From: Sulfurimonas sp.
GTDB taxonomy: Bacteria; Campylobacterota; Campylobacteria; Campylobacterales; Sulfurimonadaceae
Length of the DNA: 6,684 nt
Assembly (NCBI GenBank): GCA_027056465.1
Contig: JALUKS010000212.1
Location: 1 to 6,684, forward strand
Reading direction: 5' to 3'
A program made the translations under genes and the position numbers. Shown here in pieces: positions 1 to 6,162 of this stretch (its first letter is position 1; each line of letters begins with the position of its first letter). The notes beneath the pieces were generated by a model, which was given only the letters and a program-made list of their open reading frames with translations, made no database searches and was not told where the DNA came from.

Positions 1-841
1 AGAGCGAACTGGAAATGTAGACATCATTACTCTAGCACTCAACATGACAACACAAGGTATAGACTCGAAACTTGACTTTAGTAACATTGATGAAGTCTTA
101 GAGATAGTTGAACGCTGTACTGAGATAGAGACACATGTCAGACACCCTTATGTAGGAGAGCTTGTTTATACTGCGTTTAGTGGTTCACATCAAGATGCTA
201 TCAACAAGGGACTTGCTTACCAAAAAGCTAGAGAGGATGAGCTATGGGAAGTTCCTTACTTACCGATAGATCCTGCTGATGTTGGGCGTTCTTATGAGTC
301 AATCATTCGCATTAACTCTCAATCTGGAAAAGGTGGAGTTGCTTATATTTTAGAAAAAGAGTTTGGTTACCAACTTCCAAAAGCTATGCATCCAGAAGTG
401 GGTAAAATCGTTCAAGCCGTGACAGATGTTGAGGGTCGCGTTCTTAGTTCGAGTGAAATTGTAGCAATCTTTGAAAAAACCTATTTTGAGATGAAAGGTC
501 ATCTCTCATTTATTGACTTTAGGGTAGCATCTGATAACAAACTCTCTACTTGCTCACTCTCATATAGTTATAATGGCAAAGAGATTCAAGCAGAGGGTCA
601 TGGCAATGGTCCTATAGATGCTTGCAGAAATGCACTTATGAAGGACTATAAAAATAACTTTAGCATTAGCTCTTACTCAGAACACTCTTGTGGTGAGAAG
701 AGTAGTGCTACTGCTATTGCATATATTGAGCTTGAAACGGCTACGACTATCTCCTGTTTTGGTATGGGTCGTGATAGTGATATAGCAACAGCATCAATAA
801 AAGCTCTCTTTTGTGCACTTAATAAAGCTTTTACAAACTAG
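1..841 (+). CDS. leuA: 2-isopropylmalate synthase, type 2 (LeuA), C-terminal part; 5' end outside the window
   Basis: This is the C-terminal half of the enzyme that condenses acetyl-CoA with 2-oxoisovalerate, the first committed step of leucine synthesis in the cytosol. The frame is open from base 2 and begins with E-R-T-G-N-V-D, the conserved motif near the end of the catalytic TIM barrel. The ATG at 44 is therefore an internal Met, not the start. The blocks HPYVGELVYTAFSGSHQDAI, PYLPIDPADVGR and NSQSGKGGVAY are typical of the longer yeast-like type 2 LeuA family (about 560 residues), so roughly half the protein is missing upstream. From about base 500 to the stop lies the LeuA C-terminal regulatory (leucine-binding, dimer) domain, including GHGNGPIDACRNAL and a closing helix. 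The stop TAG is at 839-841. The carbonic anhydrase gene follows after 9 bp, probably co-transcribed. Family assignment is strong; feedback inhibition by leucine is inferred from the domain. Confidence 0.95.
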   Translation, partial: ERTGNVDIITLALNMTTQGIDSKLDFSNIDEVLEIVERCTEIETHVRHPYVGELVYTAFSGSHQDAINKGLAYQKAREDELWEVPYLPIDPADVGRSYESIIRINSQSGKGGVAYILEKEFGYQLPKAMHPEVGKIVQAVTDVEGRVLSSSEIVAIFEKTYFEMKGHLSFIDFRVASDNKLSTCSLSYSYNGKEIQAEGHGNGPIDACRNALMKDYKNNFSISSYSEHSCGEKSSATAIAYIELETATTISCFGMGRDSDIATASIKALFCALNKAFTN

Positions 842-844
842 GAA
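840..844 (+). promoter_or_regulatory. Ribosome binding site of the carbonic anhydrase gene
   Basis: AGGAA lies 6 nt before the ATG at 851 and shares bases with the leuA stop codon (TAGGAA). It supports the chosen start and suggests that ribosomes finishing leuA can re-initiate on the next gene. Confidence 0.6.
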
Positions 845-850
845 TAAAGT

Positions 851-1444
851 ATGAATAAAATAGCAGAAATATTTAAGAACAATAGAGTATGGGCAAAAGA
901 AGTTGCCGATACTGACCCAAAATTCTTCCATAAGCTTGCCCATTCACAAACGCCAGAAATTCTCTGGATAGGTTGTGCAGATAGCCGTGTTCCTGCGAAC
1001 CAAATAGTAAATCTTCCTGCTGGTGAAGTATTTGTGCATAGAAATATTGCAAATATTATCGTACACACCGACTTAAATGCTCTCTCTGTTATCCAGTATG
1101 CTGTGGATGTTTTAAAAGTGAAACATATCATAGTATGTGGACACTATGGGTGTGGTGGGATTAAAGCTGCTATGGAAGAGTCTAGTCATGGGCTTATCGA
1201 TAACTGGCTGAGACATATTAAAGATGTTGCACGTTTTCATGAACATGAACTCCATAGAATCTCTGACTTTGATGCGAGGTATGCACGACTTTGTGAACTC
1301 AATGTTCTTGAACAAGTAAAAAATATAGAGAATACTACTATTGTAAAAAATGCCTTTGAGAAGAATCAAGAGCTAGAGGTGCATGCCTTTATCTATGATA
1401 TCAAAGATGGTATTATCAGAGACCTCAACGACCTACCAGAGTAG
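851..1444 (+). CDS. can: Beta-class carbonic anhydrase, Can-like (type II active site predicted)
   Basis: A 197-residue cytosolic zinc enzyme that interconverts CO2 and bicarbonate. Zinc ligands are C42, H98 and C101, with the catalytic D44-R46 pair in CADSRVP and the HYGCGG loop. This numbering is the same as in E. coli Can and H. influenzae carbonic anhydrase. W39, R64 and Y182 match the residues that form the non-catalytic bicarbonate pocket of those enzymes (W39, R64, Y181). A bicarbonate-regulated type II enzyme with Asp44 as a switchable fourth ligand is therefore likely. There is no signal peptide. It is about 20 residues shorter than E. coli Can, lacking the C-terminal tail. The start ATG at 851 has a good AGGAA site and aligns with the family N-terminus. 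In an autotrophic or capnophilic campylobacterotan it would supply bicarbonate or CO2 to carboxylases; that role is inferred. Its last 12 bases overlap the end of the convergent penicillin-binding protein gene. Confidence 0.95.
   Translation: MNKIAEIFKNNRVWAKEVADTDPKFFHKLAHSQTPEILWIGCADSRVPANQIVNLPAGEVFVHRNIANIIVHTDLNALSVIQYAVDVLKVKHIIVCGHYGCGGIKAAMEESSHGLIDNWLRHIKDVARFHEHELHRISDFDARYARLCELNVLEQVKNIENTTIVKNAFEKNQELEVHAFIYDIKDGIIRDLNDLPE
1433..1444. other. Twelve-base coding overlap of two convergent genes
   Basis: The sequence CTACCAGAGTAG encodes Leu-Pro-Glu-stop of the carbonic anhydrase on + and Leu-Leu-Trp-stop of the penicillin-binding protein on -. The two frames are codon-on-codon, and the ends (CTAC and GTAG) are complementary, so each stop codon TAG pairs with the other gene's CTA Leu codon. 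There is no intergenic space, and I see no GC-rich hairpin with a T-run on either strand nearby. Confidence 0.9.
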
Positions 1445-3430
1445 TTCATCGTTTGGATTTGCTGACTCTTCTGCTCTTGGTGGTTTTGAAATATCACTAA
1501 AGTACTCTTTCTTCCCATTAACAGTCGCCTCTATAATGCCAGCAGGAACATCAAATTTTCTCTTTATTTGTGGATAAAGTTTCAAGACATCTTTATAGTA
1601 AGCGGCAAATGCAGGTCCAGCTATACGACCACCAGTCTCATGTTTATACATAGGTGTGTTGTTGTCATTTCCAAACCATACTACTGTCGTTATAGTTGGA
1701 GAGTATCCAGCTAACCAACCATCTACATTGGAGTTAGTCGTTCCTGTTTTAGCAGCTAGTTCGATACCTTTGACACGAGCATGTCTTGCCGTTCCATGTT
1801 TAACAACATCTTCTAAGATTGTTGTTAAAATATAAGTCTGAGTCGCTGTTCCAGTGATATTTTTTTGAAGAGTCATTCTGTAAATCTCCTTGTTAGCCTG
1901 CATAATAGATTTTATTAAATGAGGCTTCATCTGCACACCCTTGTTTGAAAATGAGGTATAGTAACCTGCCAATTCTAGAGGAGAAAGAGACATTGTCCCT
2001 AGAGATATTGAGAGATCGTGTGGAATATTTTTAATATGAAACTTTTTAAGTTCTCGAAGTAATGTTGGTAGACCAATATCATTAACAAGGTTGATAGTAG
2101 CAAGATTTCGTGAGTGGACAAGTGCTTCTCTAAGTGTGACTAAACCTTTATAATTTTTTTCATAGTTTTTAGGTTGCCACTTCATAGTGTTACCATTTTT
2201 TTCATACTCATAAGTCTTAGCGATGTCCACAAGCTCTGTAGCACCACTATAGCCAAGGTCAATAGCTACCTGATAAATAAATGGCTTAAAAGCAGAGCCA
2301 GGCTGGCGTCTACCTTGTGTAACACGGTCATAAGAACTTTTCTTGTAACTCGTACTTCCAACAAGACTCAAAATATCTCCTGTACTTGAGTCAAGTGAAA
2401 CTAGAGCACCATTGAGTTCTGACACATTTACATCTTGCATCTTATAACTCGCATCTCTAGCAAGTTTTTCTTGCTCTTCTTTTTTATACTTTTTAATTCG
2501 CCCTAATGCTTTGTTATATCCATAAAGAAGAGAGTCTCTAGCAGCCTCTTGCAGTCTTAAGTCAATAGTGGTATGGATTTCATAACCACCAGTTTTAAGA
2601 TCTGTTATACCCATATTTCTAAATTTTCTAGCCACTTCATCAACTATAAAAGGTGCCTTGTTCTGTGTAAGAGTAGTGTTAAAGACTTCAGGTTGCTCTG
2701 CAAGTGCATGCTCATACTCAGTATCATCTATCCAACCCAAAATGTGCATACGTCTTATCACTCGATTTGCTCTTCCCATAGAAATATCGTAGTTTTTTGT
2801 TGGGGCATAAGTACTTGGAGCTTTTGGAAGACCTACTAATACTGCCATCTCTTTAAGTGTCAAGTCAGCTAAATGCTTGTGGAAGTAACCATCAGCAGCA
2901 GTTTTGATACCATAATATCCATGTCCATAGTAGATTTCATTAAGATAGCATTCAAGTATCTGCTCTTTTGTAAGTGCATGCTCTAATTTGATAGAATAAA
3001 TAGCCTCTTTTATCTTACGGCTAAGCTTCTTCTTTCTTGTTAATAGTACATTTTTTACAAGTTGCTGAGTAATTGTACTCGCCCCTTCAACTGCCTTTCC
3101 CGCACGCAGGACTTTGATAGCAGCACGAAAGATAGCGTCAATATTTATTCCAGAATGTTCAAAAAATGTTGTATCTTCAATAGCCACCAGTGCTTCAACT
3201 ATTCGAGGTGGAATTTCATCAAAAGTAGCATAATAGCGATCTTGTTTGTTAAATATATTTGCAATTTTGTTTCCATCTTTATCATAAATACGACTTGTAA
3301 GCTCTGGATGATAATTAACAAGCTTAGAGATATCATAGTCATAAGCAAAAAGAAAATATCCTACAACTGCAAAAGGAGAGATAATCCCTACTATAAATAG
3401 AGTAATAAGTGTTCGTTTTATATATTTCAT
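1433..3430 (-). CDS. mrcA: Bifunctional class A penicillin-binding protein (PBP1A family; transglycosylase plus transpeptidase)
   Basis: A 665-residue inner-membrane enzyme that polymerises lipid II into glycan strands and cross-links the stem peptides. A short basic N-terminus (MKYIKR) precedes one membrane segment at about 8-28, so the rest is periplasmic. The glycosyltransferase 51 domain (about 45-215) shows EDTTFFEHSG with catalytic E85, GASTITQQLVKN at 116-127, and ILECYLNEIYYG with the second Glu at E160. A linker of about 115 residues leads to the transpeptidase domain (about 335-615). That domain has the SxxK motif S379-A-F-K382, the SxN motif S440-R-N442, and K561-T-G563 in AAKTGTT. 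All catalytic motifs are intact. It is shorter than E. coli PBP1A (about 850 residues), consistent with a smaller linker, as is common in Campylobacterota. The start overlaps the upstream ABC gene as ATGA and has its own AGGGAA site. The symbol follows PBP1A usage; pbpA or ponA are also used for such genes. Confidence 0.95.
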   Translation of the reverse strand: MKYIKRTLITLFIVGIISPFAVVGYFLFAYDYDISKLVNYHPELTSRIYDKDGNKIANIFNKQDRYYATFDEIPPRIVEALVAIEDTTFFEHSGINIDAIFRAAIKVLRAGKAVEGASTITQQLVKNVLLTRKKKLSRKIKEAIYSIKLEHALTKEQILECYLNEIYYGHGYYGIKTAADGYFHKHLADLTLKEMAVLVGLPKAPSTYAPTKNYDISMGRANRVIRRMHILGWIDDTEYEHALAEQPEVFNTTLTQNKAPFIVDEVARKFRNMGITDLKTGGYEIHTTIDLRLQEAARDSLLYGYNKALGRIKKYKKEEQEKLARDASYKMQDVNVSELNGALVSLDSSTGDILSLVGSTSYKKSSYDRVTQGRRQPGSAFKPFIYQVAIDLGYSGATELVDIAKTYEYEKNGNTMKWQPKNYEKNYKGLVTLREALVHSRNLATINLVNDIGLPTLLRELKKFHIKNIPHDLSISLGTMSLSPLELAGYYTSFSNKGVQMKPHLIKSIMQANKEIYRMTLQKNITGTATQTYILTTILEDVVKHGTARHARVKGIELAAKTGTTNSNVDGWLAGYSPTITTVVWFGNDNNTPMYKHETGGRIAGPAFAAYYKDVLKLYPQIKRKFDVPAGIIEATVNGKKEYFSDISKPPRAEESANPNDELLW

Positions 3431-4116
3431 TGTCTAAATTCCCTATTTGCAAAATTTGCTTGAATTAATTTTTTTGTATATGCTTCTTGTGGATTTTGCA
3501 CAACACTCTGCATCGCACCACTCTCTACTACTCTACCCTCTTTTAAGACACAAATCTCCTGGCATAGGTGTTCCACCGAAGCTATATCATGTGTCACAAA
3601 GAGCATAAGAAAGTTCTCTTGAGCCTGCAATCTTTTTAAGAGTGCAATAATATGCTCACGAGTCTCAGGATCTAATGCAGTTGTTGGCTCATCTAAGAGT
3701 AAAAGCTTTGGTTTTGAACTCAAAGCCATTGCGATAATAACACGCTGAAGTTGCCCACCTGAAAGCTCTGGAGCATAGCGTTCAAGAAGCTCTTCTTGGA
3801 GTCCAACCTCTTTAAAAAGTTCTTTTACTCTTAACTCATTTACAAAAAACTGTCGCTTTATCTTAGTAAGAGGAGAGAGGGCTGTAAAAGGATTTTGCGG
3901 TATAAACGCCACACTCTTCCCCACCTTAAGAGTAAAACTACTCTCTATCTCCTCTTCTAAGCTCATACTCGATGGTAACATTCCTAAAAGAGCTTTCAGT
4001 GTCAAACTTTTTCCACTACCACTCTGTCCGACAAGGGCTAAAGAGTGCTTCACTTCAAAAGAAATATCAACGAAAAGCTTCTCTTTATACTTGATACTGA
4101 GTTTTTTAATATTCAT
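3427..4116 (-). CDS. ABC transporter ATP-binding protein, Opp/Dpp/Nik (peptide/nickel) type, without a visible permease
   Basis: A 229-residue nucleotide-binding subunit that would power an inner-membrane ABC transporter from the cytosolic face. All ATPase motifs are present: Walker A GQSGSGKS (30-37), Q-loop Q74 in FIPQNPFTALSP, signature LSGGQ (118-122), Walker B LLLLDEP (138-144), D-loop A-L-D (147-149) and switch H176 in VTHD. The start of the Walker A region (LALVGQSGSGKSLT..LGMLP), the QNP(F/R) Q-loop and the NPQEAYTKKL tail resemble the DppD/OppD/NikD group. The protein is compact, with only about 38 residues between Walker A Lys and Q74. It ends where the longer DppD/OppD proteins continue into the oligopeptide C-terminal extension, so its length is nearer to NikD. 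The substrate is unknown. No permease, binding protein or second ATPase lies in the window. Its ATG sits 11 nt inside bioF with no clear Shine-Dalgarno, suggesting coupled translation; it overlaps the next gene by 4 nt. Confidence 0.85.
   Translation of the reverse strand: MNIKKLSIKYKEKLFVDISFEVKHSLALVGQSGSGKSLTLKALLGMLPSSMSLEEEIESSFTLKVGKSVAFIPQNPFTALSPLTKIKRQFFVNELRVKELFKEVGLQEELLERYAPELSGGQLQRVIIAMALSSKPKLLLLDEPTTALDPETREHIIALLKRLQAQENFLMLFVTHDIASVEHLCQEICVLKEGRVVESGAMQSVVQNPQEAYTKKLIQANFANREFRQ
3439..3444 (-). promoter_or_regulatory. Ribosome binding site of the penicillin-binding protein gene
   Basis: AGGGAA on the - strand lies 8 nt before the ATG at 3430, inside the last codons of the ABC ATPase gene. 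It fixes the start at MKYIKR, just before the membrane segment. It also suggests that initiation is not purely dependent on the ATGA stop-start overlap. Confidence 0.6.
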
Positions 4117-5206
4117 TTTTTATTGTAACCAAATTTTTACACAAAGCTCTTAACTCTTTAGAGGGTTCACCTACTCTAGCGACTAAACGCACTATGGCAC
4201 TTGCTACTGTTGGCTGACGAATTGCCCCTACTGAGTAGCCTTGAGATATAAGTTTCTCTTTTATCTTTAATACTTTTTTGTTATCGCCTATAAGAAGAGG
4301 TACTATAAGCCCCTCCACTTCTATACCTAGTTCTTCTTTGATTATTTTTTGTCTTAGTGTTATCTCTTTACGTAAATTATTTGTGTTTTCCAAAATATAA
4401 CGAAGAGATTCGTGTGCTAAAAGTGTATCGTAAAGAGAGAGAGAAGTGGCATATATAATAGGCTTTGCACGGTTAAGAAGATAGTCAACAATATGTTCAT
4501 CTGCTAAGATAAAAGCCCCAAAACTTCCATAAGCTTTGCCAAGTGTTCCCATCTTGATATGATTTTTTTGTGGTGTGATGTCATAGTAATCAAAAAGTCC
4601 CATTAAATTTTTTCCTAAAACACCACTACTATGTGCCTCATCAACAATTAAAAGAGCATTTTGCTCTGTAGTAACTCGAAAAATATCCCCATCACAAATA
4701 TCCCCATCCATTGAGTATATTCCCTCAACAGCCACTATCTTGCGTTTTGCTTGCGAGTTTTTGAGGAGTTGTTCTAACTCTTGCATATTATTATGTGCAA
4801 AAAAAACTACATTTATACCACTAATCTTTGAAGCAAGAACTCCTGAAGCATGATACAGTTCATCCATAAAAAGAGTATCACCCTTTCTTACAAGGGCCTC
4901 AATTAGTGCTATATTTGCATTAAACCCACTGCCAAGAATAACTCCAGAGTTAAAGTCATTTGCCTTGCAGAGTGCTTCTTCAAAATCCTTATGTACTTGA
5001 TGATAGCCATTGACAAGCATGGATGCTTTTGAAGCATTGACTTCAAGTGTGGAAAGTTTTTGTGCTGCATTTGTATGAAGGATTTTTTTGTGTGCAAGTC
5101 CAAGATAATCGTTTGAAGCAAAATCTTTTAAATCATTTCTCACTAATTCTCGTGTTCTGTATCGCCCTGATTTCTTCAGTGCTTTTAGCTCTTTTGCATA
5201 AAACAT
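4106..5206 (-). CDS. bioF: 8-amino-7-oxononanoate synthase (BioF), PLP-dependent
   Basis: A 366-residue cytosolic alpha-oxoamine synthase. BioF joins L-alanine to a pimeloyl thioester with loss of CO2 and CoA or ACP, giving 8-amino-7-oxononanoate, the first ring-forming precursor of biotin. Visible fold-type I features are SNDYLGL (31-37), GSGFNANIA (92-100) and H119 in DELYHASG, which stacks on the PLP ring. Also visible are D189 and H192 in VDEAHSSGVLG, and the Schiff-base lysine K224 in GTLGKAYGSFGA. Near the C-terminus, IRQPTVASAIVRL matches the family R-x-P-T-V block. Length is close to the usual 380. The ATG at 5206 forms TAATG with the upstream stop. AGGTG at 5218-5222 (- strand) is a rather distant possible Shine-Dalgarno, so coupling is likely. 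Close paralogues (glycine C-acetyltransferase, serine palmitoyltransferase, quorum-signal synthases) cannot be fully excluded, but BioF is the best fit. No other biotin genes are in view. Confidence 0.88.
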   Translation of the reverse strand: MFYAKELKALKKSGRYRTRELVRNDLKDFASNDYLGLAHKKILHTNAAQKLSTLEVNASKASMLVNGYHQVHKDFEEALCKANDFNSGVILGSGFNANIALIEALVRKGDTLFMDELYHASGVLASKISGINVVFFAHNNMQELEQLLKNSQAKRKIVAVEGIYSMDGDICDGDIFRVTTEQNALLIVDEAHSSGVLGKNLMGLFDYYDITPQKNHIKMGTLGKAYGSFGAFILADEHIVDYLLNRAKPIIYATSLSLYDTLLAHESLRYILENTNNLRKEITLRQKIIKEELGIEVEGLIVPLLIGDNKKVLKIKEKLISQGYSVGAIRQPTVASAIVRLVARVGEPSKELRALCKNLVTIKNEY

Positions 5207-6162
5207 TAACCTATAATCACCTTATTTCGACCACTCTCTTTTGCTCTATGCAGAGCTTTATCTGCACGTTTGAAAAGACTCTTTTTATCATCACCCTTAA
5301 CATACTCTACTACCCCAAAACTCATAGTTATAGGGGTGATCTGTTTATGTTCTTCTACCAGTAAACGAAGTTTTTGTGCAAGTAGATATGCTTTATCTTT
5401 TGTCGTATAGGGAAGAATAACAATAAATTCTTCTCCTTCAATTCTACAAAAAATATCAACTTCTCTTAGACTATAAGATATAAGACGTGTGTACTCTTTG
5501 AGTACCTTATCACCTATGTCATGTCCGAGAGAGTCGTTAATTTGCTTAAAAAAATCAATATTTAAAAGAAGAAGAGAAAAAGGATGGATATAACGCTGTG
5601 CTAATATAATCTGCTTAGAGAGTACCTCGCTATAGAGTTTTCTATTACCTATGTGGGTAAGTTCATCTTTGACACTTCGGGAGAGAAGTTCATTGTATAT
5701 TGTCTCTTGTTCTGTGATGTCTGAAAGTATAAGTGCATAGACATTATTCTTCTCATCTATCAGTGAGGAAGAGGCTAAAAAGTAGTAGTATTCATCATCA
5801 ATCTTCATCTTTATCTTATGCTTTGACATCTTAAAAGTCACGAGATACTCTCTCCAAACTACACCATCATTAATGGTAGAAAGATACCCATCTTCCTCTA
5901 CAAAATAATCACAAATACAATCATGTTTTTTAGAAAATTCTGCAATATCTCTAAAACCTTGAAAATAGTTAAAAAATGTTTTATTGACACTAATTATTTT
6001 CTTTGTATCACTAAGTAAAACGATATTTGTAGAGGTATCTATTATAGCCTTATAGTAAGCTTGCTCTCTTGAAAAGTGCTTGATAAAACTTTTACTTAGG
6101 TAGGCTATAAATAGAAGCAGTGCTAAAACAACTATGATAATAACTTCAAATGAAATATACAT
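5206..6162 (-). CDS. Membrane-anchored PAS-GGDEF protein with a degenerate GGDEF motif (diguanylate cyclase homologue)
   Basis: A 318-residue protein of the c-di-GMP signalling family. One membrane segment at about 5-22 is followed by Lys-rich residues, so the remainder is predicted to be cytosolic. A PAS-like sensor (about 35-150) ends in LSDITEQE, the usual PAS exit, and contains H80-x-C82-x-C84. The GGDEF domain spans about 160-318. Its conserved parts include DELTHIGNR (166-173), N209 and D218 (guanine-binding positions), TMSFGV (279-284) and ADKALHRAKESGRNK with K308 and R312. The inhibitory-site motif R233-x-x-D236 is at the correct 5-residue spacing before the signature. Two key positions deviate. 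The first metal Asp of D-I-D-x-F is N201, and the signature is E242-G-E-E-F246 instead of GG(D/E)EF. Cyclase activity is therefore doubtful, and a c-di-GMP or GTP sensor role is possible. It starts directly after the maf stop codon (TAAATG) with a good GGGAGA site. Confidence 0.88.
   Translation of the reverse strand: MYISFEVIIIVVLALLLFIAYLSKSFIKHFSREQAYYKAIIDTSTNIVLLSDTKKIISVNKTFFNYFQGFRDIAEFSKKHDCICDYFVEEDGYLSTINDGVVWREYLVTFKMSKHKIKMKIDDEYYYFLASSSLIDEKNNVYALILSDITEQETIYNELLSRSVKDELTHIGNRKLYSEVLSKQIILAQRYIHPFSLLLLNIDFFKQINDSLGHDIGDKVLKEYTRLISYSLREVDIFCRIEGEEFIVILPYTTKDKAYLLAQKLRLLVEEHKQITPITMSFGVVEYVKGDDKKSLFKRADKALHRAKESGRNKVIIG

Noticed and set aside
44..46. ATG at 44 as the start of the leucine synthesis gene.
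   Set aside because: The same frame is open upstream to base 2 and encodes E-R-T-G-N-V-D, a conserved internal LeuA motif, so the gene begins outside the window.
838..1369. Two open frames on the - strand opposite the carbonic anhydrase gene.
   Set aside because: They lie antisense to an unambiguous enzyme, have no recognisable domains and no clear ribosome binding site; they look like by-products of the coding frame.
1341..1375. A short stem (TTTGA/TCAAG) beside an A6 run as an intrinsic terminator for the - strand operon.
   Set aside because: The stem is about 5 bp with a G-T pair and no GC-rich core, and it lies within the carbonic anhydrase coding sequence; it is too weak to call.
2174..3400. 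Several + strand open frames of 70-112 codons opposite the PBP gene.
   Set aside because: Their translations are Ser/Cys/Ile-rich and family-less, and all catalytic PBP motifs lie on the other strand.
4799..4806. An 8-base A/T tract in bioF (with 7-base tracts at 4563-4569 and elsewhere) as a phase-variable repeat.
   Set aside because: Tracts of this length are expected by chance in AT-rich coding DNA. Phase-variable switches in Campylobacterota are usually longer G/C tracts, and bioF is not a typical variable gene.
5047..5364. A + strand frame of 105 codons with a hydrophobic stretch, opposite bioF and the PAS-GGDEF gene.
   Set aside because: It spans the 3' end of one real gene and the 5' end of another on the opposite strand; the hydrophobicity is explained by antisense reading of charged codons.
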